NCBI GenBank assembly: GCA_003141095.1
Contig: PLKM01000022.1
Location: 1-35,936 of the forward strand
Reading direction: 5' to 3'
Source of the DNA: Acidimicrobiaceae bacterium
Lineage (GTDB): Bacteria; Actinomycetota; Acidimicrobiia; Acidimicrobiales; RAAP-2
DNA length: 35,936 bases
Of the stretch, positions 25,697 through 33,361 are shown in pieces (the first letter of the stretch is position 1; each line of letters begins with the position of its first letter). The notes beneath the pieces were generated by a model. It had not been told where the DNA came from and searched no databases. It was given only the letters and a program-made list of their open reading frames with translations. A program made the position numbers and the translations under genes.

Positions 25697-27409
25697 GTGA
25701 CCGCCCTGCGTGCGGTTCGCGTCATCACCGAAGTCGCCGCAGTCGATCGACCCTTCGACTACGCCCTCACCGAGGCCACGGGTCACTGCGGCGTCGGTGA
25801 TCGCGTGCGAATTGATTTCAACCATCGCTCGGTACGTGGTTGGGTTGTTGGTGAAGTCGAACCCGATCGGGAACTGAAGCCGTTGACGAAGTGGCTCGGG
25901 TACGGTCCGCCCCCATCGCTCTTGGAGTTGCTCACCTGGGCGAGCGAGCGGTGGTGCAGCCCACTCTCAAGATTCCTGATCTCCTCGTCGCCCAAACGTC
26001 TCATCACGCAGTTGCCGGACGCACCTCGCGCGGCCGCCTTGAGTGATTCAGTGTCCAAGGGTGCGTTGTGCTTAGAGTCCGGCGTCATCCAGACTGCGCC
26101 AACCACCGATCCACTTCCTCTCATACTCGGCGCTTACGAGAGCACGCGCGAACGAGAGGGGTCGCTCCTCGTTCTCGTGCCGACGGAGGCGTGGGCGAGT
26201 CGACTTCGGGGACGTTTGGAGCAGCGAGGTTGCGCCGTGGCGTCGCACGAGAACGAGTGGGACCGCATGCGCGCTGGTTGGCCGGTGGTGGTTGGCTCGC
26301 GCGGCGCGGCGCTTGCACCGGTGCCCAAGGTGGCGGGTGCGGTGATCATTGACGCGGACGATGAGTCGTACCGCTCCGAATCCGCACCCACCTGGGACGC
26401 ACTCAGCATGTTGCGCGAACGCTGTCGCCGCGATGATGCGCCGTTGTGGGCGACGTCGATGATCCCGTCGCCGGTCCTAGCGAACGATGAAGACTGCGAG
26501 AAAGTGAGCGACGTGGCGCAGGGATGGCCGCGGATTCAAGTGGTTGATAGACGTAACAGTGACCCCCGCGACGGCGTGCTGTCTCGCAGTGCCCTCGACG
26601 CGGCACATCGTGCACTGCGGGGTGACGAGTCCGTGGCGGTCGTCGTTGTACTGCAGCGCTTGGGAACTGGCCGGCTATTCGCGTGCCGATCGTGCGGCGA
26701 GTTGGCGCGCTGCTCGCAGTGCGGTCAAGGCGAGGAGGAAGTGGGCACCCAGTTGGCCTGTCGTGACCGTCACGAGCTTCGAGCGAACTTCTGTCGATCG
26801 TGCGGCGCCACGAACCTGAAACGGGTTCGCGTTGGCGTGACCACGTTGGCCCGCGACGTTGCGGCGCAACTCTCGCAAGCCGTCTCGGAAGTCACGTCGG
26901 CGAGCGACGCCGCAGTAACTCTTCATCGAGTGGTGGTGGGCACCGAAGCGGTGTGGCAACGAGTACGCCGGTGCGGGGTCGTAATCTTCGTGGACTTCGA
27001 TCAGTACCTCTTGGCTCCGCGCGAATCATCGAGGCGAAGCGCCATCACCGCTGTTGGTAAGGCTGGCCGTTTGGTTGGATCTAGACGCGACGCTCGTGGG
27101 GACGTGGTGCTGCAAACTCGTCGAGGCGACGACCCGGTCATTCGTGCCCTGGAGCAGGGTGATTTTGATGCAATCGTCAGCGACGACATCGCCACCGCGA
27201 AACTTCTGGCCCTGCCTCCCTACGGTGGCGTTGCCACCATCTCGGGCGAAGCGGCCGAGGAGTTCGCGTCGTTACTCGGGCAGTCATCGGTTTCGGTGTA
27301 CCAGGTTCCTGAAGGCTTCGTTGTTCGAGCGAGAGACGTGGATGCGCTCACGCTGGCGCTGCGATCGGTAAGTCGTCCTGCGGGTAAGTTGCGCGTCGCC
27401 GTCCAATAG
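25697..27409 (+). CDS. priA: PriA-like primosomal protein, helicase motifs degenerate
   Basis: PriA restarts stalled replication forks. This 570-residue homologue is shorter than the roughly 730-residue E. coli protein. The N-terminal 3'-DNA-binding domain is recognisable (VDRPFDYAL, VGDRVRIDFNHR, GWVVGEV). The Walker A lysine motif is absent and the DEEH box reads DADDESYRSE, so ATPase activity is unlikely. The zinc domain persists: CRSCG, CSQCG, CRDRH and FCRSCG between residues 330 and 375. Actinobacterial PriA proteins are generally annotated as lacking helicase motifs, so this is the family state rather than decay. GTG start two bases after metK stop. A hairpin follows. Confidence 0.88.
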   Translation: MTALRAVRVITEVAAVDRPFDYALTEATGHCGVGDRVRIDFNHRSVRGWVVGEVEPDRELKPLTKWLGYGPPPSLLELLTWASERWCSPLSRFLISSSPKRLITQLPDAPRAAALSDSVSKGALCLESGVIQTAPTTDPLPLILGAYESTREREGSLLVLVPTEAWASRLRGRLEQRGCAVASHENEWDRMRAGWPVVVGSRGAALAPVPKVAGAVIIDADDESYRSESAPTWDALSMLRERCRRDDAPLWATSMIPSPVLANDEDCEKVSDVAQGWPRIQVVDRRNSDPRDGVLSRSALDAAHRALRGDESVAVVVVLQRLGTGRLFACRSCGELARCSQCGQGEEEVGTQLACRDRHELRANFCRSCGATNLKRVRVGVTTLARDVAAQLSQAVSEVTSASDAAVTLHRVVVGTEAVWQRVRRCGVVIFVDFDQYLLAPRESSRRSAITAVGKAGRLVGSRRDARGDVVLQTRRGDDPVIRALEQGDFDAIVSDDIATAKLLALPPYGGVATISGEAAEEFASLLGQSSVSVYQVPEGFVVRARDVDALTLALRSVSRPAGKLRVAVQ

Positions 27410-27429
27410 TTCTTCCCCCCTTCAGCAAA

Positions 27430-27472
27430 CTCGGGACCCGGTGGGGCGCGGTAAATGCGCCTCTGGTCCGAG
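27430..27472 (+). terminator. bipartite hairpin after priA
   Basis: CTCGG...ACC (27430-27438, one bulged G) pairs with GGTCCGAG (27465-27472), enclosing GGGGCGC (27443-27449) paired with GCGCCTC (27457-27463) around a 7-base loop. The hairpin begins 20 bases after the priA stop, a terminator-like position, but no T-tract follows. Confidence 0.5.
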
Positions 27473-27495
27473 CTCTAGACCGAAGTATCTCCTAC

Positions 27496-27620
27496 GCGCC
27501 TACTGCCGGTGGCGTTTCAGTTGACGCTTCGTCGTGGTGTGCCGTTGCAACAAGCTTCTGCTGCGCGGGTCTTACCTTCCCTCCACGTCCAGTACCGGAG
27601 CTTGTCCCCGGCGTAGGCGC
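27496..27620. other. possible structured RNA in the priA-def gap
   Basis: The 278-base priA-def gap has no convincing gene. GCGCCTAC-T-GCCGG (27496-27509) pairs over 13 positions, with one bulged T, with CCGGCGTAGGCGC (27608-27620), closing a loop of about 98 bases that contains smaller inverted repeats such as GCGT/ACGC and the palindrome GTTGCAAC. I could not match it to SRP RNA, 6S, tmRNA, RNase P or a known riboswitch. Strand is undetermined. A minus-strand frame (27492-27710) covers it but has no ribosome site and a composition unlike the neighbours. Confidence 0.3.
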
Positions 27621-27675
27621 CGCAACAAGACTCACGGCGAGTGGAGGGTGCGTTATCGTCCAATCTGGCGGGCGG

Positions 27676-27681
27676 TAACGT
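27676..27681 (+). promoter_or_regulatory. leaderless -10 element for def
   Basis: TAACGT is followed by six bases (GGAGCG) and the def GTG at 27688. A TTATCG hexamer lies 17 bases upstream (27653-27658) as a poor -35 candidate. The GGAG within the six bases is too close to GTG for a normal Shine-Dalgarno. Confidence 0.5.
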
Positions 27682-27687
27682 GGAGCG

Positions 27688-28221
27688 GTGAGTACATTGC
27701 CAATCCGCACCTACGGTGATCCCGTCTTGAGTGCGGTGACGACCGAGATCGATAACATCGACGGTCGCGTCGCGGCGTTGGCGGAAACCATGATCGAAAC
27801 GATGTACGAGGCTCCCGGAGTTGGCCTCGCCGCCAATCAAATTGGCGTGCAAAAGCGTTTATTCGTTTACGACAAGGGGGAGGGACCGATCGTGGTGGTC
27901 AATCCCGTCATCGTCGAATCAGAGGGTGAATGGACGTTCGAGGAAGGTTGCCTCTCGGTGCCTGGCCTCAGTTGGGAGATCACCCGTCCTAACGCGATCC
28001 ATCTAATTGGCTACGACCTTGACGGCAACGAAATCAGTGTCGAGGCCGATGAATTCGAGGGCCGGATTTTTCAGCACGAGATGGATCATCTGAACGGGGT
28101 ACTACTTCTTGAACGCCTGGACGATGATCAGCGCAAGGAGGCGAAAAAGTTCCTGCGCAAGCGCCGTCTTCAGATCGCCAGCAACGACTCCGACGGACTC
28201 GACCTCCTTCCTGGCCTGTAG
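27688..28221 (+). CDS. def: peptide deformylase
   Basis: Removes the N-formyl group from new proteins. 177 residues. All three metal-site motifs are present: GVGLAANQIG (residues 44-53), EGCLSVPG with Cys88, and QHEMDHLNG with His130, Glu131 and His134. GTG 27688 is chosen because of the leaderless promoter signature; TTG 27697 is also compatible with the family start (PIRTYGDPVL). The highly charged C-terminal tail (KKFLRKRR...) resembles type I actinobacterial enzymes. fmt begins directly after the stop, pairing formylation with deformylation. Confidence 0.96.
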   Translation: MSTLPIRTYGDPVLSAVTTEIDNIDGRVAALAETMIETMYEAPGVGLAANQIGVQKRLFVYDKGEGPIVVVNPVIVESEGEWTFEEGCLSVPGLSWEITRPNAIHLIGYDLDGNEISVEADEFEGRIFQHEMDHLNGVLLLERLDDDQRKEAKKFLRKRRLQIASNDSDGLDLLPGL

Positions 28222-29094
28222 ATGCGCCTCGCGTTCCTCGGCACGCCCGAGCCGGCCGTAGCTTCGCTCAACGCCCTCGTGCAGGCGGGTCACGACGTGG
28301 CAATAGTCATTACGCGCCCCGACCGACGTCGCGGTCGGGGTGGCACGCTCTCGCCAAGTCCAGTCAAAGCAGCGGCCTTGTCGTTGGGGCTGCCGGTCGG
28401 GCACCGGCTGGGCGAACTCGACGACCTGGGTGTTGAACGCGGCGTTGTTGTGGCCTACGGCGCGATGATTCCCGTGGCGGTGCTCGATCGGATTCCAATG
28501 CTCAATGTCCACTTCTCGCTCTTGCCCAGATGGCGGGGGGCGGCGCCGGTGGAGCGGGCCATTCTCGCCGGCGACGAAGAAACGGGCGTCGGCATCATGT
28601 CCCTGGAGGCGGCCCTCGACACCGGACCCCTTCACGCCCAACGGCGAACGTCAGTTGATGCCAAGACCGCAGCGCAACTCACCGCTGAACTGGCCGGTCT
28701 CGGTGCCGAGGCGCTCGTTGAGGTGCTGGGGAACGGTCAACTTCTCGACCATCCCACGCCACAGGTCGGCGAAGCGACCTACGCCGAGAAGCTGACGACG
28801 GAGACGTTTCATCTCGAACCCCTAATGCCCACAGCGCAGCTGGAGCGCACGGTGCGTCTGGAGCGAGCATTTACCTTCGTCAATGGGCGCCGGTTGAAGG
28901 TGCTCGCAGCTCACATTTCTTCAACGAAGGGTGTTCCGGGGTCGCTCGCGGCTATCGATGGCGACGTCGCTCTAATCGCCATGGACGGTGCCCTGGTGCT
29001 CGATACGGTGCAGCCCGACGGATCAAAAGTGATGACCGCAAGAGCCTGGCGAGCGGGCGCGCGCCTCAGTCCGTCCGGAGCGACGTGGGCCTAG
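28222..29094 (+). CDS. fmt: methionyl-tRNA formyltransferase
   Basis: Formylates initiator Met-tRNA with 10-formyltetrahydrofolate. 290 residues, slightly shorter than the usual 310. The N-terminal formyltransferase domain holds catalytic Asn95, His97 and Asp133 in LNVHFSLLPRWRGAAPVERAI and LDTGPL contexts. The insertion loop after RPDRRRGRGG recognises the tRNA acceptor. The C-terminal OB-like domain ends abruptly after SPSGATWA. ATG immediately follows the def stop with no spacer. Confidence 0.95.
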   Translation: MRLAFLGTPEPAVASLNALVQAGHDVAIVITRPDRRRGRGGTLSPSPVKAAALSLGLPVGHRLGELDDLGVERGVVVAYGAMIPVAVLDRIPMLNVHFSLLPRWRGAAPVERAILAGDEETGVGIMSLEAALDTGPLHAQRRTSVDAKTAAQLTAELAGLGAEALVEVLGNGQLLDHPTPQVGEATYAEKLTTETFHLEPLMPTAQLERTVRLERAFTFVNGRRLKVLAAHISSTKGVPGSLAAIDGDVALIAMDGALVLDTVQPDGSKVMTARAWRAGARLSPSGATWA

Positions 29095-29111
29095 ATTGCG
29101 TTCGTACGGCC

Positions 29112-29117
29112 TAGGCT
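29112..29117 (+). promoter_or_regulatory. leaderless -10 element for rpe
   Basis: TAGGCT in the 29-bp fmt-rpe gap is followed by six bases (GAGTTC) and the rpe GTG at 29124; no Shine-Dalgarno is present. Confidence 0.5.
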
Positions 29118-29123
29118 GAGTTC

Positions 29124-29813
29124 GTGACAGCAACTGATGCCGGTCCGGCCGGCGCCCTACGAATAGCACCATCGATACTGGGCGCCGACTTCGGGTCGCT
29201 CGCGAGTGCGGTTCGAGAGATTGATGCGGAGACCGATTGGCTGCACGTGGACGTCATGGACGGACATTTCGTCCCGAACGTCTCGATTGGCCCCCCGGTC
29301 GTTGAGTCGCTTCGTCGATACAGCCCGCGGTTTTTCGACTGCCACTTGATGATGACTGATCCCGGTCGTTACCTGGAAGCGTTCAAGAAGGCGGGCGCGG
29401 ATGGCTGCACCGTGCACGTGGAGGTCGGGGGTAGCGCATCGCTGATCAACGATGCCCGCTCGCTCGGACTTCGCGTGGGCCTAGCCGCCAACCCCGACAC
29501 CCCATTTGAGATGGTGGCCCCGTTCCTGGGTGACATTGACTTGCTCTTACTGATGACCGTCTTTCCGGGCTTCGGCGGCCAGTCGTTCATGAGTGGTGTC
29601 ATGACCAAGGTCAGCGAAGCTCGTCGGGAGATCGACGCGAATCAGCTCGACGTTGACATCGAAGTTGACGGGGGCATCGACGTGGTGACGGCGCCCGTCG
29701 CGGTGGGCGCCGGGGCTAACGTGCTCGTGGCGGGTTCGGCGATCTTCAGTCGACCCAAGCCGCTCGATGCCGCCCGCGCGCTTCGCGAGGCCGCGCGAAC
29801 CGGTCTGCGATGA
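29124..29813 (+). CDS. rpe: ribulose-phosphate 3-epimerase
   Basis: Interconverts ribulose 5-phosphate and xylulose 5-phosphate; ribulose 5-phosphate is a substrate of RibBA encoded downstream. 229 residues, TIM barrel. The IAPSILGADFGSLASAV start, metal motif WLHVDVMDGHFVPN with His41 and Asp43, FDCHLMM, VFPGFGGQSF and VDGGID motifs are all present. GTG start with leaderless -10. Its stop overlaps ribD (ATGA), placing it at the head of the riboflavin operon. Confidence 0.96.
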   Translation: MTATDAGPAGALRIAPSILGADFGSLASAVREIDAETDWLHVDVMDGHFVPNVSIGPPVVESLRRYSPRFFDCHLMMTDPGRYLEAFKKAGADGCTVHVEVGGSASLINDARSLGLRVGLAANPDTPFEMVAPFLGDIDLLLLMTVFPGFGGQSFMSGVMTKVSEARREIDANQLDVDIEVDGGIDVVTAPVAVGAGANVLVAGSAIFSRPKPLDAARALREAARTGLR

Positions 29814-30796
29814 AGTACGCTGCCTCCGAAATCATGCTGGTGGCCATCGCAGAGGGCGAGAAGGCACGACTTCACGCGCCGCCTAATCCGTGGGTGGGTG
29901 CGGTCATCATCAATGACCAGGGCGTCATCGTGAGCGCGGGACACACGCAGGCTCCCGGCGAATCGCACGCCGAAATTGCCGCGCTTCGTCGCGCCGGCGA
30001 GAATGCGCGCGGCGCGACGTTGGTGGTGACGCTCGAACCTTGCTGTCACGTGGGTCGAACGGGACCGTGCGTGGAGGCAATCGTCGAAGCCGGCATCGCA
30101 CGGGTCGTCGTCGGAACTTTGGATCCCGACTCTCGAGTGAAGGGCAAGGGCGTGGAGTTGCTCAAGGCCTCGGGAGTCGATGTGGAAGTGGGCATCGAGG
30201 AGGATTTGGTGCGCGCCCAGCTGGCGCCCTATCTCTGGCACCGCATCACCGGACGTCCGTACGTTGTCCTGAAGGTGGCGGCGACCCTGGACGGGGTGGT
30301 GGCGATGTCTGACGACACCAGCCAGTGGATCACGGGCGAGGACGCCCGTCGCGACGCTCACGTGCTGCGCGCTAACAGCCAGGCCATCTTGGTGGGGGCG
30401 GGCACCGTGAGGACCGACGACCCCGCGCTCACCGCTCGACTCGATGACATCATTCTCGAACCGCTGCGGGTGGTGCTGGGCGCAGTGTCCGAGAACGCGC
30501 GAGTGCGACCGTGCCTCGAACGAAGCGGTGACCTCGGGCTGATACTTGACGAGTTGGGCGAGCATGACGTTTTGCAGCTGCTGGTCGAGGGCGGACCCAC
30601 GACCGCCAGCGAATTTCTGGAGCAGGGCCTCGTGAATCATGTGGTGTGGTATTTAGCGCCTGCGTTCGCGGGTGGGCTGGGAACGAAGGCGGCGCTGAAG
30701 AGCCTGTCAACCCCGACGATGAGCACCCTGCGCCGGGGCCGAGTGGTGGATGTACGGCGAATCGGCGAAGATATACGGGTGGACGTGGAGGTCTGA
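29810..30796 (+). CDS. ribD: bifunctional riboflavin biosynthesis deaminase/reductase RibD
   Basis: Deaminates the pyrimidine made by GTP cyclohydrolase II and reduces its ribosyl side chain. 328 residues. The N-terminal zinc deaminase (1-145) has HAEIAAL with His53 and Glu55, and EPCCHVGRTGPC with Cys78 and Cys87. The reductase domain follows from VLKVAATLDGVVAM, with ILVGAGTVRTDDP and LLVEGGPTTASEF. The middle of the reductase is about 40 residues shorter than in E. coli RibD. ATG overlaps the rpe stop; the stop overlaps the ribBA ATG by one base. Confidence 0.94.
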   Translation: MKYAASEIMLVAIAEGEKARLHAPPNPWVGAVIINDQGVIVSAGHTQAPGESHAEIAALRRAGENARGATLVVTLEPCCHVGRTGPCVEAIVEAGIARVVVGTLDPDSRVKGKGVELLKASGVDVEVGIEEDLVRAQLAPYLWHRITGRPYVVLKVAATLDGVVAMSDDTSQWITGEDARRDAHVLRANSQAILVGAGTVRTDDPALTARLDDIILEPLRVVLGAVSENARVRPCLERSGDLGLILDELGEHDVLQLLVEGGPTTASEFLEQGLVNHVVWYLAPAFAGGLGTKAALKSLSTPTMSTLRRGRVVDVRRIGEDIRVDVEV

Positions 30797-32019
30797 TGGC
30801 GCTTTCAACAATCGAAGAGGCACTTGCCCAACTGCGCAAGGGCGGAATGGTGGTTGTCGTCGACGACGAAGACCGCGAGAACGAGGGCGACCTGATCATG
30901 GCCGCGGAGGACGTCACCGCCGAAAGCATGGCGTTCTTCCTCGAGCATACGTCGGGAGTATTTTGCGTTCCGCTCGAGGCGAGTCGTGCCGACGAACTAG
31001 ATCTTCCGCTTATGGTGGTGGCGAACACTGAAGCGCAGCGCACGGCCTTCACTATCACCGTTGACTACCGACACGGAACGACCACCGGTATTTCCGCGAG
31101 CGACCGGGCCGCAACGGTGCGCGCGCTCATCAACCCGGACACGCGTTCAACTGACCTCAGTCGACCGGGCCACATATTTCCGTTGCGGTACCGCGCGGGC
31201 GGCGTCTTGAAGCGCGCTGGCCATACTGAGGCCACCGTCGACCTCTGTCGGCTCGCGGGCAAGTATCCCTCGGGCGTGCTCTGCGAGATAGTGACGTCCG
31301 ACAAGGCCGACATGGCGCGACTTCCAGAGTTGGAAGCCTTCGCCGAGAGGCACTCGTTACCGATCATCACCATCGCTGACCTGATTCGCTACCGCCGCCA
31401 CCACGAGAAGTTGGTGAAGCGCATCGCCGAGGCGTCAATGCCAACCGAGCACGGTCAGTTCCAGGCGTACGTCTTTGAAAACGTGCTCGACGGCGAACAG
31501 CACATGGCTATGGTGTACGGCGACATCAGCCAGGCCAAGAACGTGTTGGTGCGCGTGCATTCCGAGTGCCTCACGGGTGACGCGCTGGGCTCGCTGCGGT
31601 GCGACTGTGGGCCACAGCTGCACACGTCGCTGGCCAAGGTGGCCGCCGAAGGAGCCGGGGTTGTCGTGTACTTGCGTGGCCACGAAGGTCGGGGCATCGG
31701 CCTCGGGCACAAGATCCGCGCCTACGCGTTACAAGAGGACGGACACGACACCGTTGACGCCAACTTGGAACTTGGCTTGCCGGTGGATTCACGAGAGTAC
31801 GGAATCGGCGCTCAGATACTGGTTGATCTCGGTGTGACCACGATGCGACTGATGACGAATAACCCGTCCAAGTACGGCGGACTCGAAGGATTCGGCCTCA
31901 ACATCGTGGAACGAGTACCGCTGGAGAGTCGCCCTACAGAGTTCAATATTGACTACCTGCGAACGAAGCGCGAACGCATGGGCCATATTCTCGGAGGACT
32001 CGATGACGTCGACCAGTGA
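30796..32019 (+). CDS. ribBA: bifunctional DHBP synthase / GTP cyclohydrolase II
   Basis: Supplies both riboflavin precursors: 3,4-dihydroxy-2-butanone 4-phosphate from ribulose 5-phosphate, and the pyrimidine from GTP. 407 residues. The RibB domain (1-205) has DDEDRENEGDLIMAAE near residues 23-38 and HGTTTGISASDRA; the RibA domain has the zinc triad Cys258, Cys269 and Cys271 in HSECLTGDALGSLRCDCG, and RGHEGRGIGL. ATG 30796 overlaps the ribD stop (TGATG); the longer open frame extends into ribD without family similarity. Riboflavin synthase (ribE), often between ribD and ribBA, is missing. The ribH start lies inside the last codons. Confidence 0.96.
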   Translation: MALSTIEEALAQLRKGGMVVVVDDEDRENEGDLIMAAEDVTAESMAFFLEHTSGVFCVPLEASRADELDLPLMVVANTEAQRTAFTITVDYRHGTTTGISASDRAATVRALINPDTRSTDLSRPGHIFPLRYRAGGVLKRAGHTEATVDLCRLAGKYPSGVLCEIVTSDKADMARLPELEAFAERHSLPIITIADLIRYRRHHEKLVKRIAEASMPTEHGQFQAYVFENVLDGEQHMAMVYGDISQAKNVLVRVHSECLTGDALGSLRCDCGPQLHTSLAKVAAEGAGVVVYLRGHEGRGIGLGHKIRAYALQEDGHDTVDANLELGLPVDSREYGIGAQILVDLGVTTMRLMTNNPSKYGGLEGFGLNIVERVPLESRPTEFNIDYLRTKRERMGHILGGLDDVDQ

Positions 32020-32548
32020 GACCGAATTCGATGCGAGCGTCGGCGAGTCGCTCCGCGCGCTGGTTGGCGAGTACCTCGAAGGGACCCACCAGGGTCGGGG
32101 GATAAGAATTGGGATTGTCGGTGCGCGATTCAACGGCGGCATCACCACCCGACTCTTGGGTGGAGCACTCCAGGCACTGAACGAAGCGGGCGTGGATCGA
32201 AGCGACATCTCGCTGGGTTGGGTTCCGGGGGCTTTCGAAATTCCCCTGCTCGCTCGAGCGTTCGCCACCGGTGTCAAGGCGGTTGATGCCGTGATCACGC
32301 TCGGCGCGGTGATTCGCGGCGACACCGGCCACTACGAGCTCGTGGCCGGCGAATGCGCGCGAGGCGTGCAAGCCGTCCAACTTCGCACGGGTGTTCCAGT
32401 CGTCTTTGGCGTGCTCACGACCAACACCATCGATCAAGCACTTGAGCGGTCACTGCCCGACGAGACCAATAAGGGGCGCGAGTCGGCGCTCACTGCGCTT
32501 GAAATGGTTTCGGTCTTGGGTCAAGGTTCGCTGGCCCGCTACGCATGA
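32003..32548 (+). CDS. ribH: 6,7-dimethyl-8-ribityllumazine synthase
   Basis: Condenses the DHBP and pyrimidine precursors into lumazine. 181 residues, about 25 longer than usual because of an acidic N-terminal extension. Motifs: GIVGARFNGGIT, SLGWVPGAFEIPLLA, LGAVIRGDTGHYELVA with the catalytic His, and PVVFGVLTTNTIDQALER. ATG 32003 has GGAGG eight bases upstream and overlaps ribBA by 17 bases. Starting later would remove the extension, but no better start is present. Confidence 0.94.
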   Translation: MTSTSETEFDASVGESLRALVGEYLEGTHQGRGIRIGIVGARFNGGITTRLLGGALQALNEAGVDRSDISLGWVPGAFEIPLLARAFATGVKAVDAVITLGAVIRGDTGHYELVAGECARGVQAVQLRTGVPVVFGVLTTNTIDQALERSLPDETNKGRESALTALEMVSVLGQGSLARYA

Positions 32549-32748
32549 CGAGCGGCGTCATTGAAACGTTTGACGATCAACGGGGCGACGGGATTTTTCG
32601 AAGCGACGCTGGCGAACAGATGTACTTTCACTGCGTGTGCATCGCCGATGGCTCGCGATCAGTTCCCGTGGGCGTGCGAGCTCAAGGTCGCCGTTCAGTG
32701 GGACGACTGGGTCGTGATGAACTAATCGACGTGCGGACTTCGGCGTAG
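32545..32748 (+). CDS. small cold-shock-domain-like protein
   Basis: 67 residues. The sequence GVIETFDDQRGDGIF followed by YFHCVCIADGSRSVPVG resembles the RNA-binding OB fold of CspA-like proteins (G-V-x-x-F-D-x-x-x-G-x-G and FHCxxIADGSR), in the form seen in actinobacterial cold-shock-like genes. The aromatic RNP1 residues of classical CspA are only partly kept, so nucleic-acid binding is inferred. ATG overlaps the ribH stop (ATGA), so it is translated with the riboflavin operon. The next 68 bases to the convergent gene hold no clear terminator. Confidence 0.7.
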   Translation: MTSGVIETFDDQRGDGIFRSDAGEQMYFHCVCIADGSRSVPVGVRAQGRRSVGRLGRDELIDVRTSA

Positions 32749-32816
32749 CGAACGCTTCTCGCGAGGGCGAACTGTCCGCCATCGAACTTCGCACCGCGCA
32801 AAGTGTGAAAACCCGA

Positions 32817-33200
32817 TTAGCGCGATGGCGGCTTTCCGAGGCTGGTCAGTCCCGCGTCGCGGGTCGCGGCGGCCTGGGCGAGAGCCAGTTCATACGCCGC
32901 GCGAGCCGTACTCCGGTCGGCGGCGGTCGTCGCCTTATTACGGGCCGCTTGGAAGACTGCTTGAGCCGACGTCACCGCGTACTTAAAGGCTTGGTTTATG
33001 GCATTGCGAGCTTGTTTGTAGGCAGCCAAGTCGAGATGCTTGGGCTTCACGGGAAGCGTCGTCGTCGTTGAGGATGTCGACGTGGTCGTTGAGCTCACGC
33101 TAGGACGGGTACCAGAAGCGAACGCCGACATGGGGGCCATGAGGGCGAGGCTCGCAACGATGGCCAATGCGGCAACTCCACGTGCGGCGAACTTCTTCAT
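32817..33200 (-). CDS. secreted helical protein with Ser/Thr linker
   Basis: 127 residues. A Sec signal peptide (KK start, hydrophobic residues 8-24, AFA-S cleavage near 28) is followed by a Ser/Thr-rich, low-complexity linker (about 33-50), then a predicted long alpha-helix of Ala, Arg, Gln and Lys (about 58-120) that could form a coiled coil. No known domain recognised. On the minus strand AAAGGGG precedes the ATG by seven bases. The gene is divergent from the response regulator operon and might be its target or sensed partner, which is inference from position only. Confidence 0.7.
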   Translation of the reverse strand: MKKFAARGVAALAIVASLALMAPMSAFASGTRPSVSSTTTSTSSTTTTLPVKPKHLDLAAYKQARNAINQAFKYAVTSAQAVFQAARNKATTAADRSTARAAYELALAQAAATRDAGLTSLGKPPSR

Positions 33201-33296
33201 CTGAATCCCCTTTCGCGGGTATGGCCTCTAGAGTACCTAGTCATTCTGTGAAATACCTGTGGCTACGACCATGGTTGGCTGTGAACGGGCCCCTCC

Positions 33297-33327
33297 GAGA
33301 CTGGGGAGACGGCCCGGAGGCTGGGGA
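33297..33327 (+). repeat. direct repeat upstream of the response regulator
   Basis: GAGACTGGGGA (33297-33307) and GAGGCTGGGGA (33317-33327) are near-identical 11-mers with a 20-base period, just before the TACGCT -10. OmpR-family regulators bind tandem repeats, often with periods near 10 or 11, so two turns of helix would fit an autoregulatory site. CCTCCG/CGGAGG inverted arms overlap the same stretch. Confidence 0.4.
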
Positions 33328-33331
33328 AGGG

Positions 33332-33337
33332 TACGCT
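33332..33337 (+). promoter_or_regulatory. leaderless -10 for the uORF/response regulator transcript
   Basis: TACGCT is followed by six bases (CGCAAC) and ATG at 33344, the start of a five-codon ORF coupled to the response regulator. Same geometry as the other leaderless starts. Confidence 0.5.
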
Positions 33338-33343
33338 CGCAAC

Positions 33344-33361
33344 ATGGTGATGCAACGATGA
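33344..33361 (+). CDS. five-codon upstream ORF (MVMQR)
   Basis: ATG GTG ATG CAA CGA TGA starts six bases after a TACGCT -10 and ends in a TGA that overlaps the response regulator ATG (ATGA, 33358-33361). The regulator itself has no Shine-Dalgarno, so ribosomes that initiate on the leaderless uORF and terminate at the overlap could re-initiate there. Too short to prove as a gene from sequence alone. Confidence 0.4.
   Translation: MVMQR

Noticed and set aside
27492..27710. 72-residue minus-strand ORF in the priA-def gap
   Set aside because: Starts inside def on the opposite strand, no ribosome site or -10, low-complexity Pro/Thr/Ala composition; kept only as an alternative to the RNA hypothesis.
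29095..29123. FMN riboswitch upstream of the riboflavin genes
   Set aside because: The gap before rpe is only 29 bases and rpe-ribD-ribBA-ribH junctions overlap, so there is no space for the aptamer.
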